This document shows, in pieces, positions 50,132 to 58,513 of a DNA stretch of 64,000 nucleotides. The translations under genes were made by a program, and so were the position numbers. The notes under the pieces are model-generated. The model saw only the letters and a list, made by a program, of their open reading frames with translations. It made no database searches and was not told the origin of the DNA. Within the stretch, counting starts at the first letter, position 1, and every line of letters begins with the position of its first letter. Source of the stretch: Pseudomonas sp. JAI120 (GTDB lineage: Bacteria > Pseudomonadota > Gammaproteobacteria > Pseudomonadales > Pseudomonadaceae); the NCBI RefSeq assembly GCF_014207255.1, contig NZ_JACHCZ010000006.1:1-64000 (forward strand), written 5' to 3'.

Positions 50132-50956
50132 ATGAGCGTTGAAGCTCCTCGCTATGAAACGATTCTGTATGAGGTCAAGGATCGCATTGCGACCATTACC
50201 CTCAACCGACCCGATCAGCTCAACACCTGGAACGACGCGGTCGCTACCGACGTCTACGACGCGATGCAAAAGGCCGGCGCGGACAAAGGCGTGCGGGTCA
50301 TCGTCTTCACCGGCGCGGGCAAGGCCTTCTGTGCCGGCGGCGACATCAACAGTTTTGGCGGCGATCCGAACCGCTTGATGACCAAGCTGCCGCGCCCGTT
50401 CGACATGCGCCAGCGTCCGGATTGGCAGACGCGCTGTTCCTATTACCCGGCCATTCCGAAGCCGGTGATTGCCATGCTCAATGGCGCTACGGTCGGAATC
50501 GGGCTGATTCACGCGCTGTTCTGTGACATCCGGTTTGTGGCCGAGGACGCCACCATCACCACCGCATTCGCTCGTCGCGGGTTGACGGCTGAATATGGCA
50601 TGGCGTGGATTCTTGAGCGCCACGTCGGCCATGCCCATGCCCTGGACCTGTTGTTGTCGGGCCGCAAGATCAAAGGTCGTGAGGCCGAGCGCATGGGGAT
50701 GGTCAACCGGGCTATCCCGGCAGATCGGTTGGTTGAAGAGACTTACGCCTATGCCCGGGATCTGGTTGAAAACTGTTCTCCACGTTCAATGCGAGTGATG
50801 AAGCAGCAACTCTGGGAAGTGCCATTCCAGACCTGTCATGAAGCGGTGATGAGCGCCGGGTTGGACATGCCGATTGCCAATCAGGGCCCCGACTACAAAG
50901 AAGGCATCGCCAGTTTCATGGAAAAACGCAAACCCGAATTCCCGGACGACCTGTAA
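50132..50956 (+). CDS. Enoyl-CoA hydratase/isomerase (crotonase fold)
   Basis: A 274-residue crotonase. It has AFCAGGDINSFGGDP, the second segment GATVGIGLIHALFCD, which lacks the first Glu, and FARRGLTAEYGMAWIL, which retains a Glu near the second position. AGGAG precedes the ATG. A one-Glu enzyme could be a hydratase or isomerase with altered chemistry. It lies 12 bp after the acyl-CoA dehydrogenase. Confidence 0.87.
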   Translation: MSVEAPRYETILYEVKDRIATITLNRPDQLNTWNDAVATDVYDAMQKAGADKGVRVIVFTGAGKAFCAGGDINSFGGDPNRLMTKLPRPFDMRQRPDWQTRCSYYPAIPKPVIAMLNGATVGIGLIHALFCDIRFVAEDATITTAFARRGLTAEYGMAWILERHVGHAHALDLLLSGRKIKGREAERMGMVNRAIPADRLVEETYAYARDLVENCSPRSMRVMKQQLWEVPFQTCHEAVMSAGLDMPIANQGPDYKEGIASFMEKRKPEFPDDL

Positions 50957-51048
50957 GCATCACCCGTGGGCTACAGGCCAGACGAAAGCTATCGATAGCG
51001 TGGCGGGAACTGCTCCCGGCGCTCAAATAATGACTAGAGGACGCAGAC

Positions 51049-51966
51049 ATGAGTGCAATGCTGGAAGGTAAGGTTGTAGTCGTCAGTGGCGCCGGCAACG
51101 GCATCGGTCGTGCCATCGCCCTGGAAATGGCGGCTGAAGGCGCCCGTGTGGTGGTGAATGATCTCGGTTCTTCAGTACACGGCGAGGGCCAGGATGCAGG
51201 ACCTGCGCAGCAAGTGGTCAACGAGATCAAAGCGCTGGGGGGCGATGCCGTAGCCAGTACCGACAGCGTCGCGGGCTGGGATTCTGCGCACCGTATCGTG
51301 CAGACCGCCATGGACACCTTTGGGCGTATTGATGTGGTGGTTAACAATGCCGGCATTCTGCGTGACCGGATGTTCCACAAGATGGACGAGCAAGAATGGC
51401 TGGCAGTGCTTAACGTCCATCTCAACGGTTCGTTTTTCCTGGCGCGGGCTGCCGCACCGCACTTTCGCCAGCAAAACGGCGGCTCTTACATTCACATGAC
51501 CTCCAACACCGGCCTGGTGGGTAACGTCGGCCAGGTCAATTATGCGGCCGCCAAGCTGGGTATCGTGGGCATGTCCAAGGCGATAGCGCTGGACATGGCG
51601 GCTTTTGGCGTACGTTCCAACTGCATCTCGCCGGCCGCCTGGAGCCGCATGATCGGCGCGGTCCCCACCGACACCCCGGAGAAAAAGCTGCAAGCCGAAC
51701 GCATGGAAAAAATGATGCACCCCTCCAAGCAGGCACCCTTGGCGGTGTTCCTGGCGAGCGATGCGGCCAAGGATGTTTCGGGTCAGATTTTCTATGTGCG
51801 CTCCAACGAAATCATGCTGGTCAGCCAGCCACGGGTGGTTCGCTCAGTACACCGCGACGCCGGCTGGACCGCGCAATCGGTCGCCGAACACGCCATTCCG
51901 GCGTTGCGCGCCAGTTTCCTGCCGTTGCAACAGACTCATGAAGTCTACAGCTGGGACCCGATCTGA
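51049..51966 (+). CDS. SDR of MFE-2 type ((3R)-hydroxyacyl-CoA dehydrogenase)
   Basis: A 305-residue SDR with SGAGNGIGRAIALEM, the insert NDLGSSVHGEGQDAGPAQQV, NNAGILRDRMFHKM and QVNYAAAKLG carrying the catalytic Tyr and Lys. LRDRMFHKM is a hallmark of the dehydrogenase half of MFE-2. The next gene encodes a MaoC/hydratase-2-like protein, so the two genes mirror the domains of the fused eukaryotic enzyme. Together they would hydrate and then oxidise an enoyl-CoA. GAGG lies upstream of the ATG. Confidence 0.9.
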   Translation: MSAMLEGKVVVVSGAGNGIGRAIALEMAAEGARVVVNDLGSSVHGEGQDAGPAQQVVNEIKALGGDAVASTDSVAGWDSAHRIVQTAMDTFGRIDVVVNNAGILRDRMFHKMDEQEWLAVLNVHLNGSFFLARAAAPHFRQQNGGSYIHMTSNTGLVGNVGQVNYAAAKLGIVGMSKAIALDMAAFGVRSNCISPAAWSRMIGAVPTDTPEKKLQAERMEKMMHPSKQAPLAVFLASDAAKDVSGQIFYVRSNEIMLVSQPRVVRSVHRDAGWTAQSVAEHAIPALRASFLPLQQTHEVYSWDPI

Positions 51967-52014
51967 ACCGTCGGTCAACCCATCACTGCGCCTGGAAACC
52001 CTGAGGACCCGAAC

Positions 52015-52884
52015 ATGCTGAACTACGACAAAGTCAAACACTGGCCCATAGAAGACGTCACCCAGACCTGGACTGAGCGCGACAGCATCATTTACGCATT
52101 GGGCCTGGGCGTGGGTGGCGACCCTATGGATGCCAACCAGTTGCGGTTCACCTACGAAAAAGATCTGCAAGCTGTGCCGACCCTGGCGGCAGCAATTGCT
52201 TGGCCAAAATCGTGGATGCGCAATCCTGAGACCGGAATCGACTACCTCAAACTGGTTCACGGTGAGCAAGACACCTGCTTGTTCAAACCGATGCCAGCCA
52301 GTGGCACTGTGACCAGCCGTACCCGGGTCAGCCGGATCTGCGACAAGGGTGTTGGTAAGGGCGCGATTGTAGAGCTGCTGCGCGACATCATCGATACCGA
52401 AAGCGGTGAACGGATTGCCGAAACCCGGCAGATCTCGTTTCTACGTGGCGACGGTGGTTTCAGTGAAGTGTCAGGCGTGTCCGACGAGCCGCCTGTGGGC
52501 TTACCGGGTGTGCCTGAGCGCGCACCGGATGCAGAGTTCGAATTGGCTTCGCCGGCCCAGGCGGCCTTGATCTATCGTTTGTCGGGGGATTCCAATCCGC
52601 TGCACGCGGACCCGCAGATCGCGGCCAAAGCCGGTTTCAGCAAACCGATCCTGCACGGCCTGGCGACTTATGGCATGGCGGCGTTCGCGGCGATCAGTTG
52701 CCTCGCGGGGGGCGATGCCAGTCGACTCAAGCGTGTCGCTGCGCGGTTTACCGCACCGGTCTATCCCGGCGAGACCCTGCGCTTTCAGTTCTGGAAAGGT
52801 GACAACGGTCAATGGCACCTGCGTGCGCGGATCGAGGCGCGTGACGTTGTAGTGCTCAATAACGGCCTGATCGTACTGATTTGA
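52015..52884 (+). CDS. MaoC/hydratase-2 double-hotdog enoyl-CoA hydratase
   Basis: A 289-residue protein with two hotdog halves, as in the hydratase-2 domain of MFE-2. The catalytic motif is in the C-terminal half: LIYRLSGDSNPLHADPQIA, then GFSKPILHGLATYGMAA, with Asp and His as expected. The N-terminal half begins IYALGLGVGGDPMDANQLRF. It would add water with R stereochemistry, giving the substrate for the SDR just upstream. GAGG lies nine nt before the ATG. Confidence 0.92.
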   Translation: MLNYDKVKHWPIEDVTQTWTERDSIIYALGLGVGGDPMDANQLRFTYEKDLQAVPTLAAAIAWPKSWMRNPETGIDYLKLVHGEQDTCLFKPMPASGTVTSRTRVSRICDKGVGKGAIVELLRDIIDTESGERIAETRQISFLRGDGGFSEVSGVSDEPPVGLPGVPERAPDAEFELASPAQAALIYRLSGDSNPLHADPQIAAKAGFSKPILHGLATYGMAAFAAISCLAGGDASRLKRVAARFTAPVYPGETLRFQFWKGDNGQWHLRARIEARDVVVLNNGLIVLI

Positions 52885-52893
52885 GATAAGCCT

Positions 52894-54090
52894 ATGAACC
52901 TAAGTGAAAGCGCAGAAGACAAAGCCTTCCGTCAGCACGTGCGTGAATTCGTTGCCACCCAACTTCCGGCTGACATCCGCGACCGTGTGCTCAATTTCAA
53001 GCATCCGGTGCGCGAAGACTACGTTCGTTGGCAGCGCATTCTTGCGGCCCAGGGCTGGGGCGCGCCAGCGTGGCCACAGTCCTTCGGGGGTGCCGGCTGG
53101 AACTCAGCCCAGCGCAATATATTCGACGAGGAATGTTTCTGTGCCGGCGCGCCCAGACAAATGCCGTTCGGGCTATCGATGGTCGCGCCGGTGCTGCAGA
53201 AGTTTGGCACCACGGCTCAGCAAGAGCGCTTTCTGCCGCGCATTCTCAGCATGGAGGACTGGTGGTGTCAGGGCTATTCGGAACCCGGAGCCGGTTCGGA
53301 CCTGTCGTCACTGAGCTGCCGGGCCGAACGCGAGGGTGACTTTTATCGCGTCACTGGTCAAAAAATCTGGACTTCGTTTGCCCAATGGGCCAATTGGATT
53401 TTTTGTCTGGTGCGTACCGATGCGTCGGGACGCCAGCAGGAAGGTATTTCGTTTCTATTGATCGAAATGAACACCCCCGGCATCCAGGTGCGCCCGATCA
53501 AGACCCTGGACGGCGGCCATGATGTCAACGAAGTGTTCTTCGATAACGTCAAGGTCCCGGTCGAGAATCTGGTGGGCGAAGAACACCGAGGCTGGAATAT
53601 CGCCAAGTATTTGCTGGGGCATGAACGAACCAACATTGCCGGACTGGGTAACTGCAAGCGCTTCATGCGGCGCTTGAAGGAAATTGCCGCCAGCGTCGGC
53701 AAACACGGAAAACCACTGATCGAAGATGCGCGCTTTCGCGACAAAGTCGTGCGTATAGAAATGGAGTTACTGGCCCATGAGTGGTCTCTACTGCGGTTGA
53801 TCGACCAAGAGCAAAAGCAACAAAGCACGGGCATCGAAGCGTCACTGCTGAAGGTGCGCGGATCGGAAATCCAGCAGACCCTGACCGAGCTCATCATGGA
53901 ATGTGCCGGCCCTTACGCTGTGCCGTTCACCAGCGAGGCAATGGAGGCCGATGCGCAGGTCGACACGGCCAATGGCGAGTTGCTCAACGCCTTGGCGGCG
54001 CACTACCTCGATTGGCGCAAGATTTCGATCTATGGCGGCTCCAACGAGGTGCAGAAGAACATTATCGCCAAGTTGACGCTTGGTCTCTGA
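52894..54090 (+). CDS. Acyl-CoA dehydrogenase, heteromeric pair 2 subunit A
   Basis: A 398-residue paralogue of the gene at 46582 with the same length. It has GYSEPGAGSDLSSLS, TGQKIWTSFAQWANW, DGGHDVNEVFFDNVKVP and ISIYGGSNEVQKNIIAKLTL. As in pair 1, GGSNE replaces the usual catalytic IxEGT. The partner subunit follows after a 79-bp spacer. The duplication of the pair suggests two rounds of side-chain or ring oxidation with different substrates. Confidence 0.9.
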   Translation: MNLSESAEDKAFRQHVREFVATQLPADIRDRVLNFKHPVREDYVRWQRILAAQGWGAPAWPQSFGGAGWNSAQRNIFDEECFCAGAPRQMPFGLSMVAPVLQKFGTTAQQERFLPRILSMEDWWCQGYSEPGAGSDLSSLSCRAEREGDFYRVTGQKIWTSFAQWANWIFCLVRTDASGRQQEGISFLLIEMNTPGIQVRPIKTLDGGHDVNEVFFDNVKVPVENLVGEEHRGWNIAKYLLGHERTNIAGLGNCKRFMRRLKEIAASVGKHGKPLIEDARFRDKVVRIEMELLAHEWSLLRLIDQEQKQQSTGIEASLLKVRGSEIQQTLTELIMECAGPYAVPFTSEAMEADAQVDTANGELLNALAAHYLDWRKISIYGGSNEVQKNIIAKLTLGL

Positions 54091-54169
54091 CTGTCGACGG
54101 ATCGGCCCATTCACGTGCGCGACGCTGGGGCGACGAGCCGGTGGATGGGTTGGCCATGAGGGTACTGCC

Positions 54170-55300
54170 ATGGATTTTTCGCTGAACGAAGAACAAAGAA
54201 TGCTGACCGACCTGGTCAACCGCTTCATTGAGCGCGAGTACGCATTTGAAAACCGCCGCAAGCTGGCGCAGACCGCACAAGGTTGGTCGACGGAAAACTG
54301 GGCCGCTCTGGCCGACACCGGGTTGTTGGCGTTGAACGTTGCCGAAGTTTATGGAGGGCTGGCGGCCGGCCCGGCAGAAACCATGATGGTCATGGAGGCG
54401 TTTGGCCGGGGGTTGTTGCTTGAGCCGTATCTGCCCACCGCCGTGGTCGGTGCAGCGCTGATCGGTAAATCGGCCACTGACGCACTCAAGAGCGATTTGC
54501 TGGGCGAATTGGCGGCCGGCTCGTTGCGCGTAGCGCTGGCGGCGCTGGAGCCACAGGCTCGTTTCGATTTGGATGATGTGTTGACCGACGCCAAGCGTTC
54601 GAATAATGGATATGTGCTCAACGGGCAAAAAGCCGTGGTGGCCCACGGTGATTCAGCCGATTGGCTCATCGTTTCTGCGCGCACCTCTGGCCGGCAGCGC
54701 GACCAGCAGGGTATCAGTCTGTTCCTGGTGCCCGCCACGGCCGCCGGTGTTGAAATCAAAGGCTTTTCCGGGCTCGATGGTCAACGTGTCGCCGAGATCA
54801 GACTGATCGATGTTCATGTCAACGCTGAAGCCTTGCTGGGCCGTGTTGATCTGGGGTTCGACGACCTGGATTGGGCGGTTGATCGTGGTCTCTTTGCCCT
54901 GTGTGCCGAGGCTGTGGGCTGCATGGCCAGACTCACCGAGCTGACCGTCGACTACCTGCAGACCCGCAAGCAGTTTGGCAAGGCGATTGGCAGCTTTCAG
55001 TCACTTCAGCACCGCCTTGCCGACATGCTGGGCTGTGTCGAACAGTCCCGCTCAATCACCCTGTATGCGGCGTCCTGCCTAGACGGGCCGGCCGTAGAAC
55101 GGTGCAAGGCGGTGTCGGCTGCCAAAGCCTTGATCGGGCGGGCAGGTCGCCTCATCGGGCAACAGGCGGTGCAATTGCACGGAGGGATGGGCATGACCGA
55201 TGAACTGGCGGTGGGTTGGTATTTCAAGCGACTGACCTGCATCGACATGACCTGGGGAGACGCTGATCACCATGTCGAACGCTACAGTGAACTGCTGTGA
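54170..55300 (+). CDS. Acyl-CoA dehydrogenase, heteromeric pair 2 subunit B
   Basis: A 376-residue paralogue of the gene at 47781. It starts MDFSLNEEQRMLTDLVNRFI, with RKQFGKAIGSFQSLQHRLAD and VQLHGGMGMTDELAVGWYFK. The ATG at 54170 has GAGGG upstream; an in-frame start at 54080 would overlap subunit A. It forms the presumed heteromer with the upstream gene. Confidence 0.9.
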   Translation: MDFSLNEEQRMLTDLVNRFIEREYAFENRRKLAQTAQGWSTENWAALADTGLLALNVAEVYGGLAAGPAETMMVMEAFGRGLLLEPYLPTAVVGAALIGKSATDALKSDLLGELAAGSLRVALAALEPQARFDLDDVLTDAKRSNNGYVLNGQKAVVAHGDSADWLIVSARTSGRQRDQQGISLFLVPATAAGVEIKGFSGLDGQRVAEIRLIDVHVNAEALLGRVDLGFDDLDWAVDRGLFALCAEAVGCMARLTELTVDYLQTRKQFGKAIGSFQSLQHRLADMLGCVEQSRSITLYAASCLDGPAVERCKAVSAAKALIGRAGRLIGQQAVQLHGGMGMTDELAVGWYFKRLTCIDMTWGDADHHVERYSELL

Positions 55301-55301
55301 T

Positions 55302-56168
55302 ATGACGACCTTCAATGAGCAAACACCGGCCTGGTTCGACCAGGCTATCGGGTGTCCCGCACGCTCTCATTTCGCTACGAGCGAGGGCGTCGCGGTGCAT
55401 TACCTGGCCTGGAACGAAGAGGAGCGGCACAAACCGGCGTTGCTGTTCGCCCATGGCTACCGTGGACATGCGCACTGGTGGGACTTTATCGCGCCGTTTT
55501 TTCGCGAAAACTATCGGGTGTTTGCCCTGGACTTCAGCGGCATGGGCGACAGCGCCTGGCGGACGCAGTACAGCGCTGAAGTGTTCGTCGAAGACTTACG
55601 AGCGGTGATCGAACACGCCGACATGGGCACCGCTACCCTGGTGGGCCACAGCTACGGCGGTACCCGTGTACTTCGGGCGTGTTCGGTCTGCCCCGAGTTG
55701 ATTCATCGCGCCGTGGTGGTCGACAGCTATGTCGCGTTTATCGACACCGACACACCACCTGTGCAGCGTCAATACGGCGGCAATGTCTATCCGGATGCCG
55801 CCACCGCAATGCAGCGCTTTCGTCTGATGCCTGAGCAGCCGGCCCATCAATGGGCGCGTGAATACATCGCACGGCATTCGTTGCGTGAGACCGAACAGGG
55901 ATGGACCTGGAAGTTCGATCCCGACCTGCCGTTTGCACTATTTGAACGCGACGGTGAGTCTGTCTTGCAACAGATCACGGTGCCGCTGGATTTTGTCTGT
56001 GGTGAGCTTAGCCAGGTGGTCAGTAGCGCCCGTGCGGAACGTATTGGCGCAGTCCTGGCGAGACTGCCCAATGCCAGAGGACCGGTAGTCATGCCGCAGG
56101 GGCATCACCATTTGATGCTGGATCAGCCATTGGGCTTGATCAGTACTTTAAGGGCGTTGTTGTCCTAA
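55302..56168 (+). CDS. Alpha/beta hydrolase
   Basis: A 288-residue alpha/beta hydrolase. The oxyanion region is FAHGYRGHAHWWDF. The nucleophile Ser117 is in GHSYGG. The likely His is in MPQGHHHLMLDQP near residue 268. The acid residue is unclear; a Glu in CGELS occupies the usual Asp region. The ATG lies 2 bp after the dehydrogenase stop. It is the last gene of the long operon. It could cleave a thioester, a lactone or a C-C bond; sequence alone does not decide. Confidence 0.87.
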   Translation: MTTFNEQTPAWFDQAIGCPARSHFATSEGVAVHYLAWNEEERHKPALLFAHGYRGHAHWWDFIAPFFRENYRVFALDFSGMGDSAWRTQYSAEVFVEDLRAVIEHADMGTATLVGHSYGGTRVLRACSVCPELIHRAVVVDSYVAFIDTDTPPVQRQYGGNVYPDAATAMQRFRLMPEQPAHQWAREYIARHSLRETEQGWTWKFDPDLPFALFERDGESVLQQITVPLDFVCGELSQVVSSARAERIGAVLARLPNARGPVVMPQGHHHLMLDQPLGLISTLRALLS

Positions 56169-56207
56169 GGGGAATCCCGGCGCTGGATATCGCTGGGCAG
56201 TCGAATA

Positions 56208-56235
56208 CTCGCTCGCAGCAATGGCTGCGAGCGAG
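56208..56235. terminator. Strong 12-bp hairpin between convergent genes
   Basis: A perfect 12-bp inverted repeat CTCGCTCGCAGC (56208-56219) and its complement (56224-56235) with a 4-nt AATG loop lies after the hydrolase stop and after the stop of the small minus-strand gene. No T-run follows, so it may be a REP-like element or an RNA-end stabiliser rather than a classical terminator. Confidence 0.55.
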
Positions 56236-56265
56236 CACAGATGAGCCCAGATGCCAGCCGACGCC

Positions 56266-56430
56266 TCAACGCAGCGAGGCAAAGCTCACGGAGGGTGTCA
56301 CGCACTGAAGGGGATTCATCTTGCAATTATTGATTGCCGCCTGAGGATTCGCGATGCGAATTTCATTCACTGCGGCAGCGAACACCATGATCGAAAGTAA
56401 CAAAACAGACGTGCTTATTATTGTTTTCAT
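56266..56430 (-). CDS. Small secreted peptide (54 residues)
   Basis: A short minus-strand gene not related to the pathway enzymes. It encodes MKTIISTSVLLLSIMVFAAA followed by VNEIRIANPQAAINNCKMNP and a tail with a second Cys ending FASLR. The first 20 residues form a clear signal peptide. The two cysteines in the mature part could form a disulfide. AGG lies seven nt before the ATG. I do not recognise the family. It runs opposite to its neighbours. Confidence 0.6.
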   Translation of the reverse strand: MKTIISTSVLLLSIMVFAAAVNEIRIANPQAAINNCKMNPLQCVTPSVSFASLR

Positions 56431-56547
56431 GTCTTTACCTGCCTGTTAGCAGTGTCTTGGAAAGTCCAGCACCTGTTCCAACCGCAACCTGCGCTGGTGT
56501 CGATAAGGCCTCGAACGCACTCATCCTCCCACACTATTCAGTTATTG

Positions 56548-56560
56548 TGAACGGTGTTTA
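56548..56560 (+). promoter_or_regulatory. Operator I (one mismatch)
   Basis: TGAACGGTGTTTA lies 110 bp upstream of the hydrolase gene at 56670, in the 239-bp gap after the small peptide gene. No good -35 is seen at the standard spacing. The flanks (TTATTG before it and CAAATATAAA after it) are AT-rich, as at the other copies. Confidence 0.6.
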
Positions 56561-56669
56561 CAAATATAAATCGCATGCCGTAAGTTCCTCACAGGGGAGT
56601 GCCGACGTATGGCGCGAGTCTACGTGCTCTCCCCATCCTTGATGCTCACAACAAAAACGAGAGTGATCT

Positions 56670-57680
56670 ATGAGTGCTTCCTCTATCAGCAAACGCTTGG
56701 ACATGCACGTCGATGTCAGTGCGGTGATTCCCCTGCCAGGCCCGCATCGGGTGGCGATGACGGTGTATTTGCCGGATGTCGACCGCTTGACCCAGCCGCC
56801 GGTCGCTATCTTCGCCTCGCCGGGTGGCGGCTACACGCGTCACTATTACGACATGTCATTTGCCGGCCACGCAGGCTACAGCGAAGCCGAATATCACTGC
56901 GCGCAGGGGCTGATTTTCATTGCCTACGATCATCTGGGTGTTGGCGACAGCTCCACGGAGCACCTCGGCGCCTATACCGTCGAGCACCTGGCTGCGGCGA
57001 ATGACAGCGCGGTGCGTCAAGTGATCGAGCTATTGCGCAGCGGCACGTTGACCGAGGGCTACGCCGCGTTGCCAATGCTGCGCAAGGTGGGTATCGGTCA
57101 ATCGATGGGCGGCTGCATCACGCTGATCATGCAAGGGCGGCACGCGACCTTTGATGCGGTGGCGGCGTTGGGCTACAGCGCATTGCATACGGTATTGCCA
57201 CAGCGTAATCCCGAGGATGTAAAGCGCGGTATCGACGCCCATAACCAAGGACGCGAGGCTGCTCCAGCCGAGCTGTCTGTGCAGCAATCAAGCCTGCAAA
57301 TCGTGGATTTCGTCTATCCCTTTCACTGGGAAGACGTTCCTCAGGACATCCTTGAGGCTGATATGGCGGGGGGCTACCCCATCCGACTCACGGCCCCTGC
57401 GTTTGGCAGCTTGACCGTTCCGCCCTGCGCGGTGGCGATGATGTCTGAAGGATTTATTCGTGAAGAGGCGAACCTGATCACGGTCCCCGTGCTGATGGCC
57501 ATGGGGGAGCGAGATGTCAGTCAGCATCCGCAATTGGAGCCCAGTGCGTTTGCCCAGGCCCGCGACGTGTCGGTGTTTGTCGTACCCTCGATGGCGCATA
57601 TGCATAACTTCGCCTCAAGCCGACTCACCCTATGGGCCAGGATCAACCGCTGGGCCATGATGGTCATCACTGACGTGTGA
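56670..57680 (+). CDS. Alpha/beta hydrolase, larger type
   Basis: A 336-residue alpha/beta hydrolase. The nucleophile Ser145 is in GIGQSMGGC, the acid Asp in MGERDVSQHP near residue 286, and the His in MAHMHNFAS near 315. The N-terminal region ASPGGGYTRHYYDMSFAG supplies the oxyanion hole. It differs strongly from the hydrolase at 55302. It is apparently a single-gene unit downstream of operator I and upstream of the etf promoter. Ester or thioester hydrolysis of a pathway compound is likely. Confidence 0.82.
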   Translation: MSASSISKRLDMHVDVSAVIPLPGPHRVAMTVYLPDVDRLTQPPVAIFASPGGGYTRHYYDMSFAGHAGYSEAEYHCAQGLIFIAYDHLGVGDSSTEHLGAYTVEHLAAANDSAVRQVIELLRSGTLTEGYAALPMLRKVGIGQSMGGCITLIMQGRHATFDAVAALGYSALHTVLPQRNPEDVKRGIDAHNQGREAAPAELSVQQSSLQIVDFVYPFHWEDVPQDILEADMAGGYPIRLTAPAFGSLTVPPCAVAMMSEGFIREEANLITVPVLMAMGERDVSQHPQLEPSAFAQARDVSVFVVPSMAHMHNFASSRLTLWARINRWAMMVITDV

Positions 57681-57697
57681 GCGGAACGCTTTCAGGA

Positions 57698-57743
57698 TTG
57701 ACAGATAACCTGAGCGGAGTTCAGTATACTGAACATCATTCAG
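57698..57743 (+). promoter_or_regulatory. Promoter with tandem operators J and K upstream of etfB
   Basis: TTGACA (57698-57703) is followed after 7 nt by operator J (TGAGCGGAGTTCA, 57711-57723) and after 27 nt by operator K (TGAACATCATTCA, 57731-57743). The operators' starts are 20 bp apart. TATACT (57726-57731) between them could serve as -10, though its 22-nt distance from TTGACA is too long for a standard promoter. The arrangement matches the F/G promoter at 40232-40276. Confidence 0.7.
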
Positions 57744-57762
57744 GTTATCGGGCAGGTCCGTT

Positions 57763-58512
57763 ATGAAAGTGCTGGTCGCCGTCAAGAGGGTTATCGATTA
57801 CAACGCCAAACCGCGCGTCAAACCTGATGGCTCGGGTGTTGATCTGAGCAACGTAAAAATGTCAATGAACCCTTTCGATGAAATTGCCGTGGAAGAAGCG
57901 GTCGCGCTCAAGGAAGCCGGTATCGCCAGCGAAGTGGTGCTGGTCTCCATCGGCACCCAGGCTTGTCAGGACGTGCTGCGGACCGGTTTGGCCCTGGGAG
58001 CGGACCGGGCGATTCTGGTGCAAACCGACATTCAGGTGCAGCCACTGGGCGTCGCCAAGGCGCTGAAGGCGATCTGTGAACGTGAGCAGCCAAGTCTGTT
58101 GATTCTTGGCAAGCAGGCCATCGACGATGACGCCTGCCAGACCGGCCAGGCGGTCGCCGCGCTGTTGGGCTGGCCACAAGCGACATTTGCTTCAAACGTC
58201 GAGCTGTCGGCAGACACTGTCGTGGTTACCCGAGAGGTGGATGGCGGTTTGGAGACCCGGGCGTTGTCCCTGCCTTCGGTCATCACCACGGACCTGCGCC
58301 TCAACACCCCGCGTTATGCCTCACTGCCCAACATCATGAAAGCCAAGAAAAAGCCGCTTGAAACCCTCAGTGCGACAGAGCTTTCAGTGGATCTCGCACC
58401 TCGTCTTAAAACAGTCAGCGTGCGTGAGCCAATGGCGCGCGAAGGCGGGGTGCTGGTCGCTGATGTGAAGGCGCTGATTGATAAACTTCGTTTGGAAGCA
58501 AAGGTGATTTGA
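57763..58512 (+). CDS. etfB: Electron transfer flavoprotein beta subunit
   Basis: A 249-residue EtfB, the AMP-binding subunit that accepts electrons from acyl-CoA dehydrogenases together with EtfA. It has MKVLVAVKRVIDYNAKPRVK, NPFDEIAVEEAVALKE, GLALGADRAILV, LGKQAIDDDACQTGQ and the signature LPSVITTDLRLNTPRYASLP. It is 2 bp upstream of etfA. A dedicated ETF is consistent with six acyl-CoA dehydrogenase genes in the cluster. Confidence 0.96.
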   Translation: MKVLVAVKRVIDYNAKPRVKPDGSGVDLSNVKMSMNPFDEIAVEEAVALKEAGIASEVVLVSIGTQACQDVLRTGLALGADRAILVQTDIQVQPLGVAKALKAICEREQPSLLILGKQAIDDDACQTGQAVAALLGWPQATFASNVELSADTVVVTREVDGGLETRALSLPSVITTDLRLNTPRYASLPNIMKAKKKPLETLSATELSVDLAPRLKTVSVREPMAREGGVLVADVKALIDKLRLEAKVI

Positions 58513-58513
58513 T

